A stretch of 64,000 bases of DNA from Pedobacter boryungensis (GTDB lineage Bacteria > Bacteroidota > Bacteroidia > Sphingobacteriales > Sphingobacteriaceae). Where the stretch lies: contig NZ_JABMKV010000003.1 of the NCBI RefSeq assembly GCF_013204825.1, forward strand, positions 453,895-517,894, read 5' to 3'. Numbering within the stretch: the first letter of the stretch is position 1; every line of letters starts with the position of its first letter. Below, one piece after another: positions 55,101 through 61,207 of the stretch. The notes under the pieces were generated by a model. It had not been told where the DNA came from and ran no database searches. It worked only from the letters and a program-made list of their open reading frames with translations. A program made the position numbers and the translations under genes.

Positions 55101-55367
55101 CACAACATCGAAATTTCTGGAGATATCTTTAATCTAGGTAACCTATTGAATAAGAAATGGGGCGTAACTGAAACATTAGGTTCGCAAGCACTTTATGCCT
55201 TGGGTATACCTGAAGTAAAAAATAGTGCTGGTGTAGTAACTTCTCCAGCAGTTCCAAATTACAATACTACAACTAAAGCATTTACTTATCGTGTAAATAA
55301 CTCTGGTGTTGTAAATCCATCAGGTAATCCATATCAGTTCCAATTAGGTTTCCGTTACGGATTTTAA
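52152..55367 (+). CDS. Oar-like TonB-dependent receptor
   Basis: A 1071-residue outer-membrane receptor. The signal peptide ends near VKTYAQ (residue 24). A carboxypeptidase-regulatory-like domain follows (AAISGVVKDEQNKPIAGVSV, about 28-115). The plug domain has the Oar motif GRAGGGTISAVTKSGTNQIS, then a long beta-barrel ending FQLGFRYGF with the terminal phenylalanine. Oar-like receptors are a separate branch from SusC and lack a SusD partner; some are tied to peptide or protein traffic. A terminator follows, and the amidohydrolase genes begin 180 bp later, so a functional link to them is by proximity only. Confidence 0.92.
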   Translation: MKRKLLLLSFLMFCFICNVKTYAQTTQAAISGVVKDEQNKPIAGVSVVVKNESTGFTTKSNTNTNGDYTFKELPLGGPYTIKASYIGLGDQTLSGYMLNQGDLVKANITMQSTAQTLQAIQINGNGLKNKVQQFGASTEISAKTITQLPVNGRNFSSLMDLSPLSRGGGISGQLGSSTNYTIDGMNAKNPTSAGSTTSRSGAPYSISIEAVREFKVVTNQYDVTFGRAGGGTISAVTKSGTNQISGSAFSYGRANWLASPYDIRGVKRDNDFSTYQYGFTLGGPIIKDKLHYFVAWDHQRDARPLIIADINTPADEARFNITNATLNSFLAVAQSKYGVANSAQFGSFDKKRGSDAAFARLDWQINDKNLLTIRDNYTNDRNPLGLADNTAINFFESYGNDKNVDNSLLATLRTTVNSKITNELKVQHLYTYQASTQGDQLGFAIPRAVVGNLTSVLTDGTTKSTSVQIGGHRFGQEGFTNNVFQLVDNFYYNTDKFKFTFGADLMYTDATSLYGSEVNGRFEYTNSGSGATAQTSLQNFTNLIPNRFYREVPLVADPTVTAGIWNAAVYGQMQTKLGLGLDFTGGLRLDYSKYPKSPLNQTLFDALGVRTDHELSQLLLQPRIQLNWDINEKHTDYVRLGAGIFGSDVNNYVTINNLTFDGKHLATVDVFGVDVPTPNFPGYRDGSVPTPSLTAFQVPTINTYAEDAQIPVVYKANLSYTKLITDKFKVGITGYATLGRHNYMYVDRNMAANPFFTLTNEDNRGVFVPSIPASGAADWKTGRLNTQFGRVLELNSKGKVNQFAAVIDATWQYFKDGEISASYTLNDTRDNTSFNGNVANSATLSLPVKDDPRNLSNMTYSDNHFRNKVVIYGTLPTFYGIKIGVRYSGIGGTRYSLLSGANNNGDFVSTNDLAYIFDRNNSNTPANVKAGLQTLLDNPLASQSLKDYILKYEGKIAERNGGINDFFGLVDLRISKKIKLYKTHNIEISGDIFNLGNLLNKKWGVTETLGSQALYALGIPEVKNSAGVVTSPAVPNYNTTTKAFTYRVNNSGVVNPSGNPYQFQLGFRYGF

Positions 55368-55383
55368 GAATCATGCAGTCTAC

Positions 55384-55418
55384 AAAGCTATCCATTAAAA
55401 AAATGGGTAGCTTTTTTT
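55384..55418 (+). terminator. Rho-independent terminator after the Oar-like receptor
   Basis: A 13-bp stem (55384-55396 with 55402-55414, one G-T pair), a 5-nt A loop, and a run of T to 55418, 17 bp after the receptor stop. Confidence 0.88.
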
Positions 55419-55547
55419 GTTAAAAGCAATTTACAAATACGCTGCTCTTCTAAAAAATATATTTTGCTCGCAAAAATTGTAAAATATAGGATAGAATTTA
55501 TTTAAATCTTTATTTATCAATAGATTTAAAGACTTAACAAACTAAAC

Positions 55548-58500
55548 ATGATGAAGAAAATTCTACTTGCGCTCGCGTTGGTGTTTTCTACTGCATTTTT
55601 GTTTGCGCAGCAAACTTATCCCGTTAATGGTTCTTTTGATGTTAGACCGGGATTATACGCTTTTACAAACGCAAACATTGTAGTTAACGCTAATCAAACC
55701 ATTAGTAACGGTGTGTTGCTAATCAAAGACAAAACCATCCAATCTGTTGGTACAGGTACCGCTATTCCAAAGGGATATATAGTGATAGACCTAAAAGGAA
55801 AATATATTTATCCTTCTTTAATTGATGCGTTTACATCTTACGGAATTCCTGAAACACAACGTGCTGCTCCAGCAGGTGGTTTCTTCGGAAGACAATCTGT
55901 TTTTACCTCTACTAAAAAGGGTGCTTACAGCTGGAATGAAAGTATTCGTCCAGAAACTGAAGTAAGAACAATTTTTACAATCGATACCAAAAAAGCTGAT
56001 GATTTACGCAAAGCAGGATTTGGTAGTGTAAACGTAATTAATCGTGATGGAATTGCTCGTGGTACATCTTCGGCTGTTACCTTAAACGATGGCAAAGAAA
56101 ATGATGTAATGCTTAACGATCAAAGTGCAGCGAATTATTCATTTAACAGAGGTACTTCAACCAATGATTATCCATCTTCATTAATGGGATCTATTTCATT
56201 ATTGCGTCAAACTTATTTAGATGCAAGCTGGTATAAAAATCAAAAAGAAGAATACAATATCTCCCTAGAACAATTTAATAAACAACAAACTTTACCTCAG
56301 CTTTTTGAGGCAGATGGTTGGGCAAATATTTTACGTGTTGATAAAATTGCGAAAGAATTTGGTAAATCCTACATCATCAAATCTACTGGCGATGAATATC
56401 AACGTATTGATGCAGTTAAGGCAACAGGTGCAACACTAATTATTCCAATTAGTTTCCCTAAAGCTTTTGATGTTGAAGATCCTACTGAAGCTAGAAACTT
56501 AAGTTTAGCACAATTAAAGGGATGGGAATTAGCACCAACTAATCCAGGTGTGTTAGAAAAAGCAGGAGTGAGATTTGCGTTAACAACCTTTGGTTTAGAA
56601 ACGCCAAAAGATTTCTGGACAAACATTCAACAAGCGATAACTAACGGTTTAACAGAAAAACAAGCTTTACAATCGGTTACAGAAATACCAGCATCTATTT
56701 TAGGTGTGAGCGATAAAGTTGGCTCTATCGAAAAAGGTAAATTGGCCAATTTTCTTATTACATCTGATAATATTTTTAAAGCTGGAAATATCATTTTCGA
56801 AAACTGGGTACAAGGAAAACGCTTTATCGTTAATAAAATGGATGTGACCGATTTACGTGGAACATACAATTTAACTATTGATGGTGTGGGTTCAACCGTA
56901 TTGAGAATTACAGGAACTGCAGCAGCACCTATGGCTTCAATTGAGCGTTTAGGCGCTGACAGCGTTAAAACTACAGCCACTTTTACACGTACTGGAGATT
57001 GGGTAACAATTGGGTTTAACTTAAAGAAAAATCCAGTTGGAGATGTACGTTTAAGTGGTTATTTAACAAATGGAAATCCAGTAGCATTTAGTGGTGATGT
57101 AGTAATTAATTCTACTCCTGCGGGTTTCTGGAAAGCTTCGTTTACAGAAGCTGCTAAAGAAATGCCAAAACGTGATGAGCCTGCTAAACCAGCTATCGCA
57201 AATGGTCCACTTATTTATCCATTTATTGCATTTGGTAGTGAAAAAGCTCCTACGCAAGAAACTGTTTTATTAAAAAATGCAACAGTTTGGACAAATGAAA
57301 AAGAGGGTATCCTACAAAATGCGGATGTACTTTTAGAGGGTGGAAAAATTAAAGCTGTTGGTAAAAATTTATCTGCTGGTTCAGCTAAAGTAATTGATGC
57401 AACTGGCAAACACATTACTGCTGGTCTAATTGACGAACATTCACACATTGCTGGAACAGGTGGTATCAATGAGGGTGCACAATCAGTTTCTGCTGAAGTT
57501 CGAATTGGAGATATTATTAACTCTGAAGACATCAACATTTATCGTCAATTGGCTGGTGGTGTTACTTCATCTCAAATCTTACATGGTTCGGCAAACCCAA
57601 TTGGCGGACAATCCCAATTAATTAAATTACGTTGGGGCAAATTACCAGAAGAATTAAAATTTGCAGGTGCCGATGGGTTCATCAAATTTGCATTAGGCGA
57701 GAACGTAAAGCAGAGTTCTTCTTCAAACAATCAGCGTTTTCCATCAACCCGTATGGGCGTTGAGCAAACATTTGTAGATGAGTTTACACGTGCCAAAGAA
57801 TATGAAAAAGCCTTGGCAGTTAAAGGAAATAATGTTCGTAGAGATTTAGAATTAGATGCAATTGTAGAGATTTTAAATAACAAGCGTTTCATTACCTGTC
57901 ACTCTTACGTACAAAGTGAAATCAATATGTTAATTCATGTGGCCGATAGTTTAGGTTTTAAAATCAACACATTTACACATATTTTGGAAGGTTATAAAGT
58001 AGCCGATAAAATGAAAGCGCATGGTATTGCAGGTTCAACCTTTTCAGATTGGTGGGCTTACAAAATGGAAGTTCAAGATGCCATCCCTTACAACGGAAAA
58101 ATTATGCATAACGTAGGTATTACCACTGCATTTAACTCCGATGATGCTGAAATGGCTCGTCACTTAAATCAGGAAGCTGGTAAATCTGTTTTATACGGCG
58201 GTGTTTCTGAAGAAGAAGCCTTGAAATTAGTTACGTTAAATCCTGCTAAAATGCTGCACATTGACAACAAAGTTGGAAGCTTAAAGGTTGGTAAGGATGC
58301 TGATGTTGTAATCTGGTCAGCTAACCCGCTTTCTATTTACGCAAAAGCAGAAAAAACTTTTATTGATGGTATTCCATACTGGGATATTGATCGTGATGCT
58401 GCTTTACAAGTTGCACAAAAAGCAGAAAAGGCCCGTATCATTCAAAAACTTGCAGCTACTAAAAGTGCTGGCGCAGGTACTCAACGTGCTTTTGGTAACA

Positions 58501-58592
58501 GACCTCCTCGTTTGTACGCTTGTGAAACTGAAGAAGATTATTGGGCAGAACAAAATCAATTAGAAATGGAAGGAGCAAACAATCATGAATAA
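55548..58592 (+). CDS. Tandem-domain exported amidohydrolase
   Basis: A 1014-residue protein with a signal peptide ending near TAFLFAQ (residue 21). It contains two amidohydrolase-superfamily modules. The first (about 25-440) has the fold's framing strands (NIVVNANQTISNGVLLIKDK, YIYPSLIDAFTSYG) but not the HxH metal motif. The second (about 560-980) has all expected ligands: H631 and H633 (LIDEHSH), H785 (ITCHSY), H811 (FTHILEG) and D865 (NSDDAE), followed by VGSLKVGKDADVVIW. It resembles imidazolonepropionase-type and dipeptidase-like amidohydrolases and should hydrolyse an amide or cyclic amide outside the cytoplasm; the substrate is unknown. It overlaps the next gene by 8 bp. Confidence 0.9.
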   Translation: MMKKILLALALVFSTAFLFAQQTYPVNGSFDVRPGLYAFTNANIVVNANQTISNGVLLIKDKTIQSVGTGTAIPKGYIVIDLKGKYIYPSLIDAFTSYGIPETQRAAPAGGFFGRQSVFTSTKKGAYSWNESIRPETEVRTIFTIDTKKADDLRKAGFGSVNVINRDGIARGTSSAVTLNDGKENDVMLNDQSAANYSFNRGTSTNDYPSSLMGSISLLRQTYLDASWYKNQKEEYNISLEQFNKQQTLPQLFEADGWANILRVDKIAKEFGKSYIIKSTGDEYQRIDAVKATGATLIIPISFPKAFDVEDPTEARNLSLAQLKGWELAPTNPGVLEKAGVRFALTTFGLETPKDFWTNIQQAITNGLTEKQALQSVTEIPASILGVSDKVGSIEKGKLANFLITSDNIFKAGNIIFENWVQGKRFIVNKMDVTDLRGTYNLTIDGVGSTVLRITGTAAAPMASIERLGADSVKTTATFTRTGDWVTIGFNLKKNPVGDVRLSGYLTNGNPVAFSGDVVINSTPAGFWKASFTEAAKEMPKRDEPAKPAIANGPLIYPFIAFGSEKAPTQETVLLKNATVWTNEKEGILQNADVLLEGGKIKAVGKNLSAGSAKVIDATGKHITAGLIDEHSHIAGTGGINEGAQSVSAEVRIGDIINSEDINIYRQLAGGVTSSQILHGSANPIGGQSQLIKLRWGKLPEELKFAGADGFIKFALGENVKQSSSSNNQRFPSTRMGVEQTFVDEFTRAKEYEKALAVKGNNVRRDLELDAIVEILNNKRFITCHSYVQSEINMLIHVADSLGFKINTFTHILEGYKVADKMKAHGIAGSTFSDWWAYKMEVQDAIPYNGKIMHNVGITTAFNSDDAEMARHLNQEAGKSVLYGGVSEEEALKLVTLNPAKMLHIDNKVGSLKVGKDADVVIWSANPLSIYAKAEKTFIDGIPYWDIDRDAALQVAQKAEKARIIQKLAATKSAGAGTQRAFGNRPPRLYACETEEDYWAEQNQLEMEGANNHE

Positions 58593-59910
58593 GTATATAA
58601 GTACTGCAATCGCCTTATTTGTTACGGTAAGTTTAACTTACGGACAAGCAACTATTTCTCCTGCAAAACCTCAATCACAAAAAACAGTGGTAATGGGAGC
58701 CGTTATTCACGTGGGCGATGGAAAAGTAATAGAAAACGGTTATTTAATATTTGATAAAGGTAAAATTATTGGTGTTGGAGACGCAACAGTAGTTAAATTA
58801 GCACTAACAGATGCTAAAGTAATCAGCGCAAATGGTAAACATATTTACCCAGGCTTTATTTCTCCGGCAACAAATTTAGGGTTAATTGAAATCGAATCAG
58901 TAAAAGCAACTATTGATGATGATGAGCTAGGAGAAAACAACGCACATATTCGCTCCATAATTGCCTATAATACCGATTCAAAAGTAATTAATACTTTACG
59001 TAGTAATGGTATTTTAATGGCTCAAATTACACCTTCGGGCGGTACTATTTCAGGCAGTTCATCTGTTGTACAATTAGATGCCTGGAACTGGGAAGATGCA
59101 GTTATTAAAAAGGAAGATGCAATGCACATGACATGGCCAGTTACTCCAAGAGGAAGAGGTGGATTTGGTTTTGGCGGTAGACTTCCAGTTGGTGCAACCG
59201 CTGTTGATCCAAACGAACGCACCAACAACGCCATAATTGAGTTAAATAAGTTTTTCTCAGAAGCTAAAGCATATACCGAAACAAATCCAGCAGTAACCAA
59301 TACACGTTTGGCTGCAATGAAAGGTTTGTTTAATGGCACACAAAAATTATTTATCACAGCAGATGGACAAAAAGAAATTGTAGCTGCAGTTAACTTTGCA
59401 AAGAAATTCGGAATTACACCAGTAATTGTAGGTGGTGATGATGCTTATTTACTAACCGATTTCTTGAAAACTAACAATGTGATTGTTGTCGTTAAAAAAC
59501 CTCAATCTTTACCTAACAATGTTGATGACGACGTAAATATGCCCTATAAAAATGTGGCTCGTTTAAGCAATGCCGGCGTTACAGTTGTGATTAGTTTTGA
59601 TGGGGGTGATGGCTTCTGGAGACAACGTAATTTGCCTTTTATGGCTGGTACAGCATCTGCTTGGGGAATGAGTAAAGAGGATGCCCTAAAAACAATTACC
59701 CTAAATGCTGCAATAGCTATGGGAGTGGATAAAACTACAGGCAGCTTAGCAATTGGAAAAGACGCCACATTCTTTATCTCAAGTGGAGACGCACTAGATA
59801 TGATTGGTAACAAAGTTGAACAAGCATTTATCCAAGGAAGAGATATAAACCTAGATAACTTGCATAAACAATTAGATAAAAAGTTTAGTGATAAGTACGG
59901 AATAAAATAA
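58585..59910 (+). CDS. Amidohydrolase-family protein lacking the metal-binding motif
   Basis: A 441-residue exported protein (signal peptide ending near SLTYGQ, residue 21). The framing regions of amidohydrolases are present: VVMGAVIHVGDGKVIENGYL, HIYPGFISPATNLGL, and the C-terminal TGSLAIGKDATFFI. The HxH motif that should follow PGFI is replaced by SPAT, and no compensating histidine cluster is obvious. A glycine- and arginine-rich stretch lies near residues 190-205. It overlaps the preceding gene by 8 bp, indicating translational coupling and probably a complex. It may be a structural or substrate-binding partner rather than an enzyme (inference). Confidence 0.85.
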   Translation: MNKYISTAIALFVTVSLTYGQATISPAKPQSQKTVVMGAVIHVGDGKVIENGYLIFDKGKIIGVGDATVVKLALTDAKVISANGKHIYPGFISPATNLGLIEIESVKATIDDDELGENNAHIRSIIAYNTDSKVINTLRSNGILMAQITPSGGTISGSSSVVQLDAWNWEDAVIKKEDAMHMTWPVTPRGRGGFGFGGRLPVGATAVDPNERTNNAIIELNKFFSEAKAYTETNPAVTNTRLAAMKGLFNGTQKLFITADGQKEIVAAVNFAKKFGITPVIVGGDDAYLLTDFLKTNNVIVVVKKPQSLPNNVDDDVNMPYKNVARLSNAGVTVVISFDGGDGFWRQRNLPFMAGTASAWGMSKEDALKTITLNAAIAMGVDKTTGSLAIGKDATFFISSGDALDMIGNKVEQAFIQGRDINLDNLHKQLDKKFSDKYGIK

Positions 59911-59919
59911 CCATTCGTC

Positions 59920-59945
59920 ATGCTGAATTTATTTCAGCATCTTTT
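59920..59945 (+). terminator. Terminator after the amidohydrolase operon
   Basis: An 8-bp stem (59920-59927 with 59933-59940), a 5-nt loop, and CTTTTT following on the plus strand, 10 bp after the stop codon. Confidence 0.75.
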
Positions 59946-59980
59946 TCGCTGAACTTGACTTTAAAGTTTAGCAATAGTAT

Positions 59981-60031
59981 AGCCGCAGCTTCACAGATTA
60001 TTTTATAATTATAATCTGCAAATCTGCGGCT
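59981..60031. repeat. GCCGCAG palindromic element
   Basis: Outer arms AGCCGCAG (59981-59988) and CTGCGGCT (60024-60031) and inner arms CAGATTA (59994-60000) and TAATCTG (60012-60018) make a long interrupted hairpin. The outer ends match those of the hairpin at 30569-30614, so the two are members of one dispersed family, here acting as a second terminator between convergent units. Confidence 0.7.
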
Positions 60032-60065
60032 TTCTTATTAAGCAGCCAGATCTAAATTCCTCATA

Positions 60066-60096
60066 CAAAAAAAGCGACCTGTACCTGGGCCGCTTT
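60066..60096 (-). terminator. Terminator of the tRNA-like transcription unit
   Basis: A 9-bp stem (60088-60096 with 60071-60079, one G-U pair) around an 8-nt loop, followed on the minus strand by seven U. It lies 28 bp beyond the 3' end of the first tRNA-like gene and is oriented to end transcription from that side. Confidence 0.85.
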
Positions 60097-60123
60097 CCTT
60101 AACTAACTTATTATTTATAAAAC

Positions 60124-60267
60124 TGGCTGTTGGGGAAGGAGTCGAACCTTCAAGGGGTAGTTAGCTGCAATTCAAAATTAATTTGTGGTCAACCCATAAA
60201 TTGCGTTTGTCCCATAATCCCCACCACCGAGACAAGGAGGTGTGTCTGCCAATTTCACCACCCAACA
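60124..60267 (-). tRNA. Class-II tRNA-like RNA, copy 1 (isotype unresolved, GUC at anticodon position)
   Basis: A cloverleaf is readable: acceptor TGTTGGG (60267-60261) with CCCAACA (60134-60128), 7 of 7 pairs; G at position 73 (60127) and an encoded CCA (60126-60124). The D arm GTG/CAC with an AAATTGGCAGA loop is of tRNA-Leu type. The anticodon stem CCTCC/GGTGG has one T-T mismatch, and its loop TTGTCTC puts GTC (60233-60231) at the anticodon, normally Asp, with an unusual pyrimidine after it. The T arm is perfect (GAAGG, TTCGACT, CCTTC). The variable region is 72 nt, closed by GGGG (60222-60219) with CCCC (60157-60154). The combination of Leu-type body, G73 and GUC fits no normal tRNA. The middle contains ACACCTCCTT, the anti-Shine-Dalgarno sequence. 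Confidence 0.6.
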
Positions 60268-60276
60268 TTATTAAAA

Positions 60277-60346
60277 AGTCTTGATTTATTAGTCAATAGT
60301 CTTTAGTCGTTTTGACTTCGGACTGCCGACTATAGACTTCGGACTA
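60277..60346. repeat. Heptameric AGTC/GACT repeat array between the tRNA-like genes
   Basis: Ten consecutive 7-bp units are in phase: AGTCnnn units at 60277, 60291, 60298 and 60305 (the unit at 60284 is degenerate), then five nnGACTn units from 60312 to 60346. GACT is the reverse complement of AGTC, so the array inverts at its centre. No coding role is apparent. It would be transcribed as the spacer of the tRNA-like unit. Confidence 0.6.
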
Positions 60347-60350
60347 ATTG

Positions 60351-60460
60351 CTGTAGGGGAAGGAGTCGAACCTTCATAGAGCGGTTGTACCGTTACCGGA
60401 TTTCCCATATTCTCCACCACCGAGACAAGGAGGTGTGTCTGCCAATTTCACCACCCTACA
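60351..60460 (-). tRNA. Class-II tRNA-like RNA, copy 2 (isotype unresolved, GUC at anticodon position)
   Basis: Same architecture as copy 1. Acceptor TGTAGGG (60460-60454) with CCCTACA (60358-60352), 7 of 7 pairs, with a compensatory T-A to A-T change at position 4 relative to copy 1. G73 is at 60351; CAA, not CCA, follows. D arm, anticodon arm and flanks are identical to copy 1 over 43 nt (60414-60456). GTC is at 60426-60424. The T arm is perfect. The variable region is 41 nt, closed by GGAG (60415-60412) with CTCT (60381-60378), again covarying with copy 1. Structural conservation with sequence change argues for a functional RNA, not a decayed pseudogene. Confidence 0.6.
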
Positions 60461-60507
60461 GAGTATAAGCAAATGTTAAAGAACTATTTCGTTGTACTTG
60501 CTTGATA

Positions 60508-60540
60508 CAAACATAAGACAAATAACAAATACGTTGCAAA
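60508..60540 (-). promoter_or_regulatory. Promoter of the tRNA-like transcription unit
   Basis: TTTG (60540 to 60537) and TATGTTTG matching TAnnTTTG (60515 to 60508), 21 bp apart, the Bacteroidetes -33/-7 arrangement. It would start transcription about 40 nt before copy 2. Confidence 0.6.
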
Positions 60541-60564
60541 TATTTTAATCATTTTATTTTATTT

Positions 60565-60579
60565 TTACAATAATTGTAA
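60565..60579. promoter_or_regulatory. 15-bp palindrome upstream of lrp, candidate operator
   Basis: TTACAATAATTGTAA is a perfect 7+1+7 palindrome, 34 bp upstream of the lrp start. Lrp/AsnC proteins bind such A/T-rich dyads and often control their own genes; autoregulation is inferred. Confidence 0.45.
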
Positions 60580-60613
60580 TAAATTAGCATTATCAATAAA
60601 ATTTAAGAAAATT

Positions 60614-61087
60614 ATGCTTAAAAAAGAAACTCAAAATTTAGAAATTGACAACCTAGATATTCAGATTTTAACACAATTGATGCAAGATGCAACTAAACCT
60701 TATACCGAAATCGCAAAAGAACTCATCATTTCTGGCGGAACAGTACACGTGAGGATGAAAAAATTGATAGATCTAGGAATTATCAAAGGCTCGCATTTAA
60801 TTATTGACCCAAAAAAAGCAGGATTTGATATTACCGCCTTTTTAGGTATTTATTTAGAAAAAGGCTCATTATATAAAGATGCTGTAGCACAACTCAGCAA
60901 AATAAAAGAAGTAGTCGAACTACATTACACCACAGGCTCGTATAGTATGTTCGCTAAAATAACCTGTCGTGATACTGATCACTTACGCCATGTACTAAAT
61001 GAAGAAATACAAGCCGTAAAAGGTATTCAACGTACTGAAACACTAATTTCTTTAGAAGAAAGCATTAAAAGACAGATAGAGTTATAA
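60614..61087 (+). CDS. Lrp/AsnC-family transcriptional regulator
   Basis: A 157-residue protein. The N-terminal winged helix-turn-helix (LDIQILTQLMQDATKPYTEI, ISGGTVHVRMKKLIDLGIIK) is followed by the RAM ligand-binding domain (TAFLGIYLEKGSLYKDAV, HYTTGSYSMFAKITCRD, ETLISLEESI). Lrp/AsnC proteins sense amino acids or related metabolites and act as dimers or octamers. The target is not known; a palindrome just upstream may be its own operator, and the divergent tRNA-like promoter lies within 110 bp. Confidence 0.92.
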   Translation: MLKKETQNLEIDNLDIQILTQLMQDATKPYTEIAKELIISGGTVHVRMKKLIDLGIIKGSHLIIDPKKAGFDITAFLGIYLEKGSLYKDAVAQLSKIKEVVELHYTTGSYSMFAKITCRDTDHLRHVLNEEIQAVKGIQRTETLISLEESIKRQIEL

Positions 61088-61093
61088 CATAAG

Positions 61094-61199
61094 TCCATCA
61101 TTGCGAGGAATGAAGTAATCTCATTCTAAACAACTCAAAAATGAGATTGCTACGGTCATTAACGATGACAATCGGAGAATGAACCTCGCAAAGACGATG
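61094..61199. repeat. Degenerate copy of the ATTGCGAGG inverted-repeat element
   Basis: Between the convergent lrp and tex genes. The left side (ATTGCGAGGAATGAAGTAAT, from about 61100) is a variant of the repeat arm at 48963. The inner part pairs TCTCATT (61119-61125) with AATGAGA (61140-61146), and the far end carries CCTCGCA (61184-61190), complementary to the first arm. The whole may fold back and serve as a terminator. Confidence 0.6.
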
Positions 61200-61207
61200 A
61201 AACGAGC

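Noticed and set aside
56627..56980. Open frame of 117 codons on the minus strand, and neighbours at 57215-57538 and 59544-59921
   Set aside because: Antisense to the amidohydrolase genes; composition follows the mirror of the real codons.
60124..60460. Reading the tRNA-like RNAs as tmRNA, with the ATGGGA in the variable region as a tag start
   Set aside because: The frames differ in length and content between copies (8 codons in one, a long unrelated run in the other) and there is no tmRNA-type tag or pseudoknot pattern.
60124..60460. Reading the tRNA-like RNAs as ordinary tRNA-Asp or tRNA-Leu
   Set aside because: The anticodon is not Leu, the body is not Asp, and the variable regions (72 and 41 nt) exceed the normal class-II range; kept as isotype unresolved.
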